Part shown: positions 8,901 to 17,500 of the stretch, one piece after another
How the letters are laid out: each line of letters starts with the position of its first letter
How positions within the stretch are numbered: position 1 is the first letter of the stretch
Source: Selaginella moellendorffii
Lineage: Eukaryota; Streptophyta; Lycopodiopsida; Selaginellales; Selaginellaceae
Length of the DNA: 25,150 nt
NCBI RefSeq assembly: GCF_000143415.4
Contig: NW_003314414.1
Span: 58,968-84,117 of the forward strand
Direction: 5' to 3'
Notes under the pieces: generated by a model
What the model saw: the letters and a program-made list of their open reading frames with translations, nothing else
Database searches by the model: none
What the model was told of the DNA's origin: nothing
Translations under genes and position numbers: made by a program

Positions 8901-10398
8901 ACACTACTGGCCCCAACCATTCCCAGTTTGCTTTATAATATGCTGGTGGCATCCCATCTTCCCCCGGCATCTTGTCATCGTTCAAGTCTCTAACTGCATC
9001 CTCTAGCTCTTCCAGTGTAAAGTTTCTGCACAGGGTCCGTGCTAAGGCTTCATCTACTTTCTGGGGCACCGACTGAAGAACTTCCTCCATGGCCGTTTTC
9101 CTTTCTTCTGTCCACGGTTCTGCTCTAAACAGTCCTTGGTAGTATGTCTCAGCCATCCTGTGCATCTCCTGTAGGCTCGTATGCATCTCACCTTGATCAT
9201 CCTTGAGCCCGAACATTGGCGGGGACGTAACTCTTGCTTTTATGGACTTGTAAAACTCTTTGTTTAGCGCATTCTCACTAATATGCCATTTGAGGTGCCC
9301 CGACCTTATAAACGCCTCCATTTTTTCCGCTTCCAGGGTGAAAAGTTGGGCTTTGGTTCTTGCTAGCTGAGTTCTCAGTGACGTATCCAGCGGGTCCAAC
9401 CTGATCAATCTCTTAATGGCTTCAATATTTCTTCTTATTGCTTGCACTTTTTTGAAAACTTTTCTTCGCTTGTTCTGTGTCTTTTTCCGGATTTCATTGG
9501 CTATCTCAATTGTGAACTTGTGCAGATCTCCTCCTTCTTGCTGATTCCATCTTTCTTTTATATGGTCATTCATTTTCCCGTCCTCAAAGTTTTTCCGCGA
9601 TATTGGTGCAGGCCTCTTTGTTCCCCACCTCTTTAAGATGGGAAGCGTCAAAGCCACCGAATTATGATCTGAGAAGTCTCTGTATCCCGTTGTTATATCT
9701 AATTTTCCACTATTCCGACACAGTTCGGGTGATATATAAAACCGGTCCAGTCTTCGTTGAATTCCCCGTTGTTGGTGCTCTTGCCATGTGAACCTTGGCT
9801 CGTGTTGTACAAACCCTGGGATGTTGTATGTATCTTCTAGCCCCATCGCTAGCACTAGTTGTGCCCACATTGCTCTTTCCCTGCTTGTCCTTTTGTCTCT
9901 CATTTCTCCCCCATCTTTGTCTAGCTCCTCTTCCACAAAGTTGAAGTCTCCCGTGACCATCCATGTTGAGGGTTGTGGAGGTATTCGGTGTACCAATTCA
10001 TTCCAGAAATCTGCTCTTTCAGAGGAGCTTCCTGCTGGTGCATACACATTCAGGAGGCCTACTAGCATGTCTCCTATCTTGAACTGGACACACTGTGCTC
10101 TACCTGGTACCAGTATTGCATGATCTTCAACCAAAGATTCCCACGTGCCTTTTACCACTATTAATGTGCCTCCACTGCATGATACTGCCGGATTCCAAAA
10201 ATATTTCCCTTTCGTAAACTTATAAACTTGATCCATTCTTGAGAGCCTATGCTCTTGCACACACAAGAAATCAAAACATTGCGTCACACCTTCTACCTGT
10301 CTAAGATACTGTCTAAATTTCGTCTTTTTGTTATTCAGTGCTGATCTCTCCTTCTTCAGGCCTCCCACGTTCCACGTTCTCACGTTGATGTTAACCAT
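5965..10398 (-). CDS. ORF2 polyprotein of LINE C: APE endonuclease, reverse transcriptase, zinc finger
   Basis: ORF2 drives target-primed reverse transcription: the endonuclease nicks the target and the RT copies element RNA from the nick. The first ATG is at 10396-10398, giving 1477 aa; the frame stays open a little further upstream without an ATG. The endonuclease spans residues 1-250 with WN (9-10), QEH (48-50), GDFN (150-153), RRLDRF (215-220) and SDH (243-245). The RT spans about 515-795 with LLDYEKAYDR (catalytic Asp606), RQGCPLAP, and FADD with Asp721-Asp722. A CX2CX7HX4C finger (Cys1266, Cys1269, His1277, Cys1282) of the zf-RVT kind lies near the C-terminus. I see no RNase H domain. 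All key residues are intact. The ATG overlaps the ORF1 stop by 8 nt, implying coupled translation. Confidence 0.96.
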   Translation of the reverse strand: MVNINVRTWNVGGLKKERSALNNKKTKFRQYLRQVEGVTQCFDFLCVQEHRLSRMDQVYKFTKGKYFWNPAVSCSGGTLIVVKGTWESLVEDHAILVPGRAQCVQFKIGDMLVGLLNVYAPAGSSSERADFWNELVHRIPPQPSTWMVTGDFNFVEEELDKDGGEMRDKRTSRERAMWAQLVLAMGLEDTYNIPGFVQHEPRFTWQEHQQRGIQRRLDRFYISPELCRNSGKLDITTGYRDFSDHNSVALTLPILKRWGTKRPAPISRKNFEDGKMNDHIKERWNQQEGGDLHKFTIEIANEIRKKTQNKRRKVFKKVQAIRRNIEAIKRLIRLDPLDTSLRTQLARTKAQLFTLEAEKMEAFIRSGHLKWHISENALNKEFYKSIKARVTSPPMFGLKDDQGEMHTSLQEMHRMAETYYQGLFRAEPWTEERKTAMEEVLQSVPQKVDEALARTLCRNFTLEELEDAVRDLNDDKMPGEDGMPPAYYKANWEWLGPVVLDTWKEVMRTGQWPPGAIDGIIALIPKKGGDASLLKNWRPISMLNTLYKIVAKALAKRLRPLLPETIHDTQNGFVEGRQLVDNILTVLLTQEQVKDQGLEMAIILLDYEKAYDRVDWEFLQTTMRKIGILEEFIGWTATLYQGASSKVTINGTVGNTIKLQRSVRQGCPLAPFLFLFVADALAHYLARMDGPEGLVLPGCRDSLQDLAGTEERQLKSSAFADDTGIITTGSPENMSKVKKDLDFFNLAAGSRINWGKSVGIWLPSSDPPNWGREWDFKWLKQGETTRYLGFQIGRAYDPLPQNQKAVEKLRDQLKFWASRKLSFSARCVVANNIVLGAIWFLAASWNLDKKTLKEMNKLIRTYVWKGQATVSRGGAKVGWSSVTRAKQDGGINIIDIEEQCKALLFKIFHRMNMPGNQPWKLLLRHQLLKVIPDRLEHTRQNWEKDERWLFMEGALKMPKPNTFSGKLFRLWKEFKSKLEKRKPTNTYELDRQPIFLNKLFQYKGKCLGETADKGIDKVCRDLHSAGMRTFAEADSMIKAGETEMNRDRLKVFYGLEISAHRLKKFETAFEEAQGKCKQSIKEVRETTPAWWIAEEKVIYTATQDQTKCYVFEVGVAGRLLPYKVPKESLRPDMSRTEPIRVIRIDKKTASMDPKITEGQVARMYWFRQQKLSELAWDPTEWNWRGRKKEEFFAYETRLGRKLIRPRSDSLLVSRMKRANIQDKTQQEILKELWKGRWAAKTRYFMWLTMQDRLPSKRNIHLVDQTCDKCGARETQRHILWECESAQDVWRSTCWLLQQHSQRQVCLTYGAAVWGEAAAGMRNGTDSWKWTSREEGAPRFDQLNTTRTDIEGIPTEIVDLLRGITMWEVWKARCNRIFNDREEGPRVVASRVWTRMITAAAARVLQLEKRGGRNGPEKAKKEAQIWHFLWKQGEAGTREWMWTPPDEWFQVTHLGRPSGASSRATPLSVGTSIVGSSR
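10391..10398 (-). promoter_or_regulatory. 8-nt ORF1/ORF2 overlap (ATGGTTAA) in LINE C
   Basis: The ORF2 start ATG and the ORF1 stop TAA share the octamer ATGGTTAA, in different frames. The identical 8-nt geometry recurs in LINE B. This fits termination-reinitiation, which has been described for the overlapping ORFs of some other LINEs. Confidence 0.6.
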
Positions 10399-13300
10399 TT
10401 CTGAATCCTCGGGTGCTGCCAAGACGCTGTCTCTCCACCCAATGGTATGGTCCCATTGGTCGAAGTGGCCATGCGAACGGGATTCTCACCGTTCCTCGGA
10501 ACCTGAACGAGTTCGGCGCTTGTTCCACGAAATTATCTTCTCGAATCGAAAACCTCTGCGGGTTCCAGTTGAAGTTGTAGGCCAGAATATCCTCCAGAGT
10601 CCGGCCTATGTCTTGTCCAGGCGAGATCAGAATTGCCGGTGGGGCGTATCCAACTCTGTTGTCGATCCATTCCCCCAGGAACTTGGGAGGGTTCGTTCCA
10701 CTGACGTATAGCTCAATTTTGCAAACTGCTCTTCTCGGGGGGGTGAATCCTGGCGGACAGTTTCCTCTTGCAAAGTCCTCCGTTCTGCCTGATCTTGAGC
10801 GTGACTGTTGTTGTTGTTCCACTGGCCCCGGTACCCTCTGTGTAGCCTGCTGTGGTGGCATTTCACCTTTATCTTGGACCATCTCTACTTCTGTGTCAGG
10901 TTCCTTTGCCTCCCCCACGGCTTGTCCTTCGAACCGTCTTCCTGTCGGCCTCCATTCTTTCCCTCGCGAAGCCCCCGACTGTGCTTTTTCCTGCTTGGCT
11001 GCTGTTGATTGCTCCCCTTGTCCCTCCTCCTTCTGTCCTTTGGTTCGAGGCTTCTTGCTTTCGCCACTGGAGGCTGCTTTCTCTGTTGTTTCCCTTTCCC
11101 CTCTGGCTCCACGTTTCGTGCCTTCCGATCCACTGTTTGCTTTCTGTCGGTCCTCTCCTGTTTCCTGCATTCCCCCCACACTTGCTCCTCTGGCCAAACA
11201 GTGTTTTCCAATGTGTCCCGTGTGCCGGCAAATAATGCATACACTCAGGTTTGGTAGCAGCATAACCCGAATCCTTCTTGGCCCTTGCCCCTTCCCTGGC
11301 TTGAGTTCTATCTCGAAGGGGATGTGAACTTCTTTCGGAATCCTGACTTTGACCGTGACTCTGTCTCCCACTGGCATTCCTTCCATCCTTATGAACGTAG
11401 CAAACTGCCTCAGTATTGTCGCCAGGATCTTGTCTTCGGCCAGTGCCACGTCCATACCTTGTAGCTCAAAGTTCACAATCACAGATGGGGGGAGTAACAT
11501 CCTTTTTTTCTGGGGCGTGAAATTGTTGTGATATGATCTGAAGAAGAGCTGAAAGTCTAACTGTGCGTACGCATCCACTCGCAGCAACTTGTGCCGAGCT
11601 CTCTCGTCCTTGATGACCACATTATAGCACTTTTCTCCCAGGTCCTTCACATCTTCTGCTAAAACCGTGACCAACATGTCGTGATATGCCAGCACTGCGC
11701 ATACCCAGTCTGATACTACAAAACCTGCCGGGACTGCTCCTTCCACTATTACATGTATGGTTTCCTCCGCTCTTCTAGCTTGCAACTTGTTTAACTCCTC
11801 CATGAATTCTTCCTGGTCTACTTCCAGGACATCGTTTGCCGGCCCGAATGGCATTCTCGTAGGCTTCCTTGGTGGCATTATCTCCTCGATCTTTACTGGA
11901 GGTGGCCCAAATGGGGCTATGGGAGCATCCGGACATACTGACATTTTCGAATACTGTGGTAAAACCTTCGGGTATCCCATTTCCGGCTCTCGCTTCCCTT
12001 CCGGGGATATCACCACCTCCGGCACGAGCTCCTCCCATATCCCTCTTGATGACGATGCTTCCCACTGTCTTTCCTCATCCAACTTCCCTTTTCCCTTGTC
12101 CTCCCTCATTCTGTCATGAAGTTCTTGTCCCAACAGAGCTTCGTATGTTCGCGCCGCCTGTCCCATTCCGTCCGATCTCTCCTGTCTGGCTTCCTTTTCT
12201 TGCCTTTCCTTTATGGCCTTCTCCTTTTCCCTTTCAGCTTCTTCTTCCAGTAGCCTTTTTGCTGCCTCTTCTGCCAAGCGTCTAGCTTCTTGCTCTTTTC
12301 GCGCATTGGCTTCCCTGATTGCCTTGAAGCAGGGGGGGCCCTTCTCCAGCGGGCAGCACGTCTTGATTCTTCGCTTAATCCCGGTCGGGGATCCTACCGC
12401 CGCTTCCTTCCCACTGGCTTCCTTTTCTGCCCTTGCCCCTGCGTTTTCCTCCCCGACTCCTGGCGATTCGTTGGTGGGGTTTCTTCTAGGCGCTCTCGTG
12501 AGTGGGGTTTCCTCTTCCTCACTTGCATCCTCTTTTCCTTTGTTTTCCACATTGGCTGGCGAGACTTCTCCTACCAGCGTTTCTTCTGGATCTAGTACCT
12601 CTGGGAGCTGCACACCCCTGGCTCTCCCTCCTGCAGTGCTCATCCTCGCCGTTGTCCTTGCTCGTGGCATTTTTCCCCCAGTGTCTTCCTCTCTTTTTTT
12701 TCCCTCTGATTCTAGCGTTCCTTTCTTTCCCTCCCTCTCCTTTTCCCCCTTTTCCCACCCTTCCGTTCCCTCCCCTTCTTCCACTTCCCACTTTCCTTTC
12801 GGAGATTTTTCCCCCTTGCCTTTCCTTTCCCTTTCGCTTACCGCTTTGCTTTTGTCTTCACGCTGGCCCTCGTCTTTTACCGAAAACAATGCCCTCCGGA
12901 TTGACAAGTCCCCTTTAAATAGTGCTGACCCTGGCTGCCACATGTCATTCCGCCATTTGCTGCCCGCTCCTCCACGTTTTTCTTCCCCCTTTCCTGTCCA
13001 CGTTGATAGCGCACACGATTGCTTTCTTGGATTCTTCGGCTTCTCCTCGGACATGACCCTGCCACGCGTCTCTTCCTTGGATTTTCTGCATGGATTTTCG
13101 CCCCATGCATCTCCACGTGTCGCCTTGTCCTTCATCCCCTCCTTTCCGACCGTGACCTGCTCGGTCTCTTTAATTCCCACTGGCTGCGTGGTGATGACGT
13201 TGTTACTGTCCTCGTTTTTCTCCCGATTTGCTACGATCTTGACAGTTATTCCGCCTTTCCCCCATATTAACTCCTCCCTTGGTTTCCCCGCACCCGCATT

Positions 13301-13450
13301 CATTCGCCGTCTAGCCGTTGTCTCGGGATTCCGGCCGCTCCCAATTCCCCCCATCTTGGTCCGCCGCGTGTCCACCATCTCCTCCGTCCCTTCTTCTCCT
13401 CTCGGTCGCATCCTAGCCGTCCAGAGCAGCGGCTTTTTGCCTTTGAACAT
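10391..13450 (-). CDS. ORF1 nucleic-acid-binding protein of LINE C with CCHC knuckle
   Basis: A 1019-aa protein expected to bind element RNA as a chaperone and package it. The ATG at 13448-13450 is the first in the frame after an upstream in-frame TGA (13523-13525) and has A at -3. Residues 1-370 are low-complexity, charged and probably disordered. Residues 376-426 are a long Ala/Glu/Lys/Arg-rich helix that could form a coiled coil. A conserved core of mixed alpha/beta character lies at about 540-725. A CX2CX4HX4C zinc knuckle follows (Cys738, Cys741, His746, Cys751), then a polar linker with a Gln run, and a C-terminal block (about 908-1010) that is also conserved in LINE B. Family membership rests on position, the knuckle and homology to the LINE B ORF1. 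Confidence 0.92.
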   Translation of the reverse strand: MFKGKKPLLWTARMRPRGEEGTEEMVDTRRTKMGGIGSGRNPETTARRRMNAGAGKPREELIWGKGGITVKIVANREKNEDSNNVITTQPVGIKETEQVTVGKEGMKDKATRGDAWGENPCRKSKEETRGRVMSEEKPKNPRKQSCALSTWTGKGEEKRGGAGSKWRNDMWQPGSALFKGDLSIRRALFSVKDEGQREDKSKAVSERERKGKGEKSPKGKWEVEEGEGTEGWEKGEKEREGKKGTLESEGKKREEDTGGKMPRARTTARMSTAGGRARGVQLPEVLDPEETLVGEVSPANVENKGKEDASEEEETPLTRAPRRNPTNESPGVGEENAGARAEKEASGKEAAVGSPTGIKRRIKTCCPLEKGPPCFKAIREANARKEQEARRLAEEAAKRLLEEEAEREKEKAIKERQEKEARQERSDGMGQAARTYEALLGQELHDRMREDKGKGKLDEERQWEASSSRGIWEELVPEVVISPEGKREPEMGYPKVLPQYSKMSVCPDAPIAPFGPPPVKIEEIMPPRKPTRMPFGPANDVLEVDQEEFMEELNKLQARRAEETIHVIVEGAVPAGFVVSDWVCAVLAYHDMLVTVLAEDVKDLGEKCYNVVIKDERARHKLLRVDAYAQLDFQLFFRSYHNNFTPQKKRMLLPPSVIVNFELQGMDVALAEDKILATILRQFATFIRMEGMPVGDRVTVKVRIPKEVHIPFEIELKPGKGQGPRRIRVMLLPNLSVCIICRHTGHIGKHCLARGASVGGMQETGEDRQKANSGSEGTKRGARGERETTEKAASSGESKKPRTKGQKEEGQGEQSTAAKQEKAQSGASRGKEWRPTGRRFEGQAVGEAKEPDTEVEMVQDKGEMPPQQATQRVPGPVEQQQQSRSRSGRTEDFARGNCPPGFTPPRRAVCKIELYVSGTNPPKFLGEWIDNRVGYAPPAILISPGQDIGRTLEDILAYNFNWNPQRFSIREDNFVEQAPNSFRFRGTVRIPFAWPLRPMGPYHWVERQRLGSTRGFRNG

Positions 13451-14414
13451 CGTGATCTTTGCTTCAAGCTTTGCACTTCCTTTCTTGGGCGTTGCTCTGG
13501 CCAGCGAGCTTGGTTTTCCAACTCAAGTGGAGCTTCCCTCTTGCCCAGTTACTTCTGCTCAAGATCTCGGTTGCTTAGAGCTTTTGAACTTCCAGACACA
13601 AGTTCCAAGTCCAAACTGATTTCAGTCGGCTAGCCCAGTTTTGCTGTGCCCAGAATCCCCCCGACTAGTACTCCAGATCATTGCCTTATTGCGACCGTTC
13701 CTCTTATCCTCCCAGCGCGCGCTCTTTCTTTTTCAGTGCATGCAGTGGAGAGTGCTTGGGGGGTTTTTGAGACTTTTCACTTAGCTTCTTATAGCCCGGC
13801 GATCTTACTCCTCTCTGGCCTGTTCCCCCGAGGACCGAAAGGACTCTCTTACAAGCCAATACTGTCAGCCGAGGGGGGGCCAGAAAGGATGTCGTTCGGA
13901 GCCATTCCAAAACTTGAGTTACGAGCCAAAAAATGCACGACGGTGGTGATTCAGTGGGATGCTTTTGATTCTTTTTTCTTTTTTCTAGCGCTTTGCGGCT
14001 GGAGGAGAGGCTTCGCTTCCAGCTTTGATCTTTAGCCTTTGTCTGGTGACCTCTTAGCTGAAAAAAAACCGGCCCACCGACTTGAAATCAGCTTGGACCA
14101 CACTGCGAGCTCTATCCACCCAGTCTCTTGCTGTAACTTGCGCGAGTTGCTCACACCCAGCGAAGAACCAAACTCACTGCCCAGCCACACTCAGAGCCAT
14201 CGTGCTTCTGCCTGGAGCTTCCAGATCTATTCTACCAGCCAATGCAAAAAACCCTCTCGAATCTGGCTGCAGCCGAGAAGACCCAACAGCGCGTCTCACT
14301 GCCGTCCAGCGCCAGCGCCACACTCAAGCGTCCACTCCACTCTCAGCCTGTGGCTGCGCTTCTCTCTTCTTGCCTTAGCGCCTTCCCTCTCCTCTCCGCC
14401 TTCACTCGTCATTC
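13451..14414 (-). other. 5' untranslated region of LINE C
   Basis: About 960 nt between the junction with LINE B and the ORF1 ATG. It is nearly identical to the leader of copy D, so it belongs to the element and not to flanking DNA. No supported gene is present and I recognise no promoter element. It should hold the internal promoter. Confidence 0.65.
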
Positions 14415-14475
14415 TCTAGTCCGACTCTTCTTCTCTCTAGTCCGACTTTGTGAAAAATTCTAGTCCGACTTTGTC
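14415..14475 (-). repeat. Three tandem 3' terminal units at the B/C junction
   Basis: Units begin at 14415 (tctagtccgact followed by cttcttc), 14436 (tctagtccgactttgtg) and 14459 (tctagtccgactttgtc). Short CT-rich or A-rich spacers separate them. The first unit directly touches the 5' end of LINE C and the last continues into the LINE B 3'UTR. Confidence 0.85.
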
Positions 14476-14516
14476 AATGGGGTTTTAATTAGTTTATCCT
14501 CTACAAACCATAGAGT

Positions 14517-14541
14517 CCGATTTCGACATGCTCGAAACCGG
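14517..14541 (-). other. 3' tail stem-loop of LINE B
   Basis: Minus-strand arms CCGGTTTCGA and TCGAAATCGG form a 10-bp stem with one G-U pair and a 5-nt loop. It is preceded by GAGCTCTTTTC, which resembles the GCTCTTTGC lead-in of type 1. The stem is kept although flanks and loop differ from A, C and E, which supports a structural role. Confidence 0.6.
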
Positions 14542-14561
14542 AAAAGAGCTCTTCAAGATTT

Positions 14562-17500
14562 TTAGGGGGGGTGGGACGAGGGGGACAAAGTAGAACTGGT
14601 ACTCGAGCCCGTGATGTCTGATGTCCAAGCTACCAAAGTTCCTGGTGTGGAACTCTGTCGACTCGGGGAGGTACACGTGCCTTCGTTCCTGAACATGTGC
14701 TGCCAAATCCATATTGGTGGCTTCCACGTCCATTCTTCTTCTCCAGCCTCGCTTCTTCCTCTAAAAAACGGCCACAGCTTCTTCTCCTTCACTATCTTCC
14801 CTTCCTCGCCTCGTTTGATCAGCGTGTCCAGGCGAGCTGCGAGTGAGACGATCAGTCTGGACCAAACCTTTGAGATAGTTGCTCGAGCCGAGGGGTTCAT
14901 GTCCTCGAACAGCCTGGCGCAGCGAGCCTTCCATATCTCTGCTAGTGTGCATCCCCGAAGCGCATCGAAGAGCTCCTGGTGGAGATGCGTAATGTGTGTC
15001 CGAGTTTGGTTGAGTTGATCAAAGTGTGGGGCCTCGTTGTGTCTCCACTTCCATGCATCAGGATTCTTTGTTTTTCCCTGGATGAAGCTACCCCAGAGCG
15101 CTGATTCGTATGTGATTGCAGCTCCTCCGGTTGACGTTCGTTTAAGTACCGCTGCTGCACCTTCCCATACTTCCTGTGCTGCCGGACATTCCCATAAGAT
15201 GTGTCGCTGTGTTTCTGTGGCGCCACAGGTCTTGCAGGCTGTGTTCGGAAGATGAATGGCAACCAGAGAGGGAAGACGTTCTTGCTGGGCCAGCCACATG
15301 AAGTATCGGTTCTTAGCTGACCAGCGCCCCTTCCAGATCTTGTTGATGCAGTGTGAGTGGTTCCTGGAACTGATCTGTTGGGCCTTTGCTTTCCGGATGA
15401 GGGAGGATCGAGTCGGCACCCTGATCAGTTTGCGGCCTAGCTTGGTCTCATACTGGAAGAAGTCCTTGCACGTGGTTCCCTTCCAATGCCACTCTGCAGG
15501 ATCCCACTTGAGTTCATCCAGGGTTTGTTGGCGGAACCAGTAGAGGCGAGCATATTGGTTTTCTGGTACCGATGGATCAACGTTGGCAGCTTTTTTCTCC
15601 ATTTGAATCACTCTGATCGGTTTAGCTCTGCTCATGTCGGGGAGGTCCTTGTACTCGGGGGTAATGATGGGGTACAAGCGTCCAGCCTGTCCTGCCTCAA
15701 ATACTAGTCCCGATGCCATGTTGGGGAGGGTGCATACGATCGATTCATCCACCTTCCACCAACGATGGTGCTGATCTTCTTGCAGGTTTAGTTGTTCGAG
15801 GCATGCGTGTTTGGCTGCTAAAAAGGCTGTCTGGAATTTACGCATCCTGTGTTCCGAGATGATTAATCCATAGAAAGCTCTGATTCGGTCGCGGTTGTGG
15901 GCCGTCTGGTTGGGCTGGATCATGGTGTCTGCCTCTGCAAAGGTTCTCATCCCTGCTCTGTGCAGGTCTCTGCATGTCTGGTCCAGGCCGCGATCCTCTG
16001 AAGCTCCGAGCGTTTTACCCTGGACAGCGAAGAGTTTGCTCAGGAAAATTGGCTGCCGGTCCAGTTGTTCTTTGGTACGAGGTGGTTTACGTTCCAGCTT
16101 GCACTTGAATTGCCTCCAGAGCTTGAACAGCTTTCCTGAGAATGTGTGAGCCTTTGTCATTTTGAGTTTGGTATCTGAAAAGAGCCATTGTTCGTCTGAC
16201 GCCCAGTTTTGTCTGGTGTGCTCGTTCCTGTTCGGGAGGACTTTCAAAAATTGTGCTCGCAGCAGTATTCTCCATAGTTGGTGGCCAGGCATGAGCATCC
16301 TTGTGAAAATCTTGAAGAGAAGAGCCTTGCATTGTTCTTCGATGTCAATGATATTGAGGCCCCCTTCGTGCTTCGGAAGTGTTACTGACCGCCAGTTGAC
16401 CTTTGCTCCACCACGCGACACGCAGGAGGAGCCTTTCCAGACATAGGTACGAATGAGTTGGTTCATTTCCTGGATCGTTCGCCTGTCCATGTTCCAGCAT
16501 GCTGCCAGGAACCAGATTGCTCCAAGCAGGATGCTGTTAGCCACCACGCAGCGTGCTGAGAACGATAGTTTTCTGCTCGCCCAGAACTTGAGTTGATCCC
16601 TTAGTTTTGTTACAGCTTTTTGGTTCTGGGGTTCTGGATCATATTGGCGTCCCACTTGAAATCCAAGGTAGCGGGTGGTCTCCTCCGTGTCCAGCCATTT
16701 GAAACCCAGCGCCGTGCCCCATGTTGGAGGTCTGCCGGGGGGGAGCCATAGTCCTACCGATTTGTGCCAGTTTATTTTCGATCCCATGGCCTCATTGAAA
16801 AAATCCAGATCACTTTTGACGTTTGAGAGGTTCTCCGGTGATCCCTCCACGATCAGGCTTGTGTCATCTGCAAAGGCTGAGGATAGGAGGTCCTCCTTTG
16901 AGGCTTCGTTCATGTCCTGAAGCGTGGCACCACAGCCTGGAAGGGGCATACCTTTTGGACCATGTGGTCGGGCGAGGTAGTAGGCCAGAGCATCCGCAAC
17001 AAACAGGAACAGGTATGGTGCGAGGGGGCATCCTTGGCGGACTGATCTTTCAAGTTTGAAGGACTGTCCCATGGTTCCATTGATTGTAACCCTGCTCAAT
17101 GCCGAGTGGTACAGGGATGCTGTCCATTCCACGAACTGCAGAGGAACTCCTTGCTTGATCATTATGGCCTGGAGAACTTTCCAATCCACCCGGTCGTAAG
17201 CTTTTTCAAAGTCCAGGAGAATGATTGCAATCTGCTCTATCGTGTCTTTGGTGTGTTCTTGCGCCAGCAGCACTGTTAGGAGATTGTCCACGATTTGTCT
17301 GCCGTCTACGAAACCGTTCTGCGTCTCCTTGATTGTTTCTGGGAGCAGAGGCTTGAGGCGTGAGGCCAAGGCTTTTGCTACGATCTTGTACATGGTGTTC
17401 AGCATAGAGATGGGCCTCCAGTTCTTGAGGTGGGACATATCTCCTTTTTTTGGTATCAGAGCAATGATCCCATCCGTAGCTCCTTCCGGCCACTTCCCAG

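Larger units (their letters stand above)
5855..14414 (-). mobile_element. Type-1 LINE copy C, full length and apparently intact
   Basis: A complete non-LTR retrotransposon of about 8.56 kb. It has a 5'UTR of about 960 nt, ORF1 (1019 aa), ORF2 (1477 aa from its ATG), a short 3'UTR of about 75-110 nt and a terminal ACAAAGTCGGACTAGA-type tail in place of poly(A). Both frames are open with all catalytic motifs, so this is a candidate active or recently active copy. Its 3' quarter matches copy A almost perfectly and its 5' part matches copy D. No LTRs, protease or integrase are present. Confidence 0.93.

Noticed and set aside
10399-10422. ORF2 of LINE C starting at a TTG at 10420-10422
   Set aside because: Non-ATG initiation is not expected in a eukaryotic element, and the ATG at 10398 gives an overlap identical in length to LINE B.
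1-14417. The direct repeat of 1-3746 with 10671-14417 as a pair of LTRs
   Set aside because: The repeated sequence is LINE leader plus ORF1 coding sequence. There is no primer-binding site, protease or integrase, and the interval contains a complete LINE ORF2 and other elements.
14415-14475. A CRISPR-like repeat array
   Set aside because: Only three short units with unequal spacers in a eukaryotic retrotransposon junction, and no associated genes.
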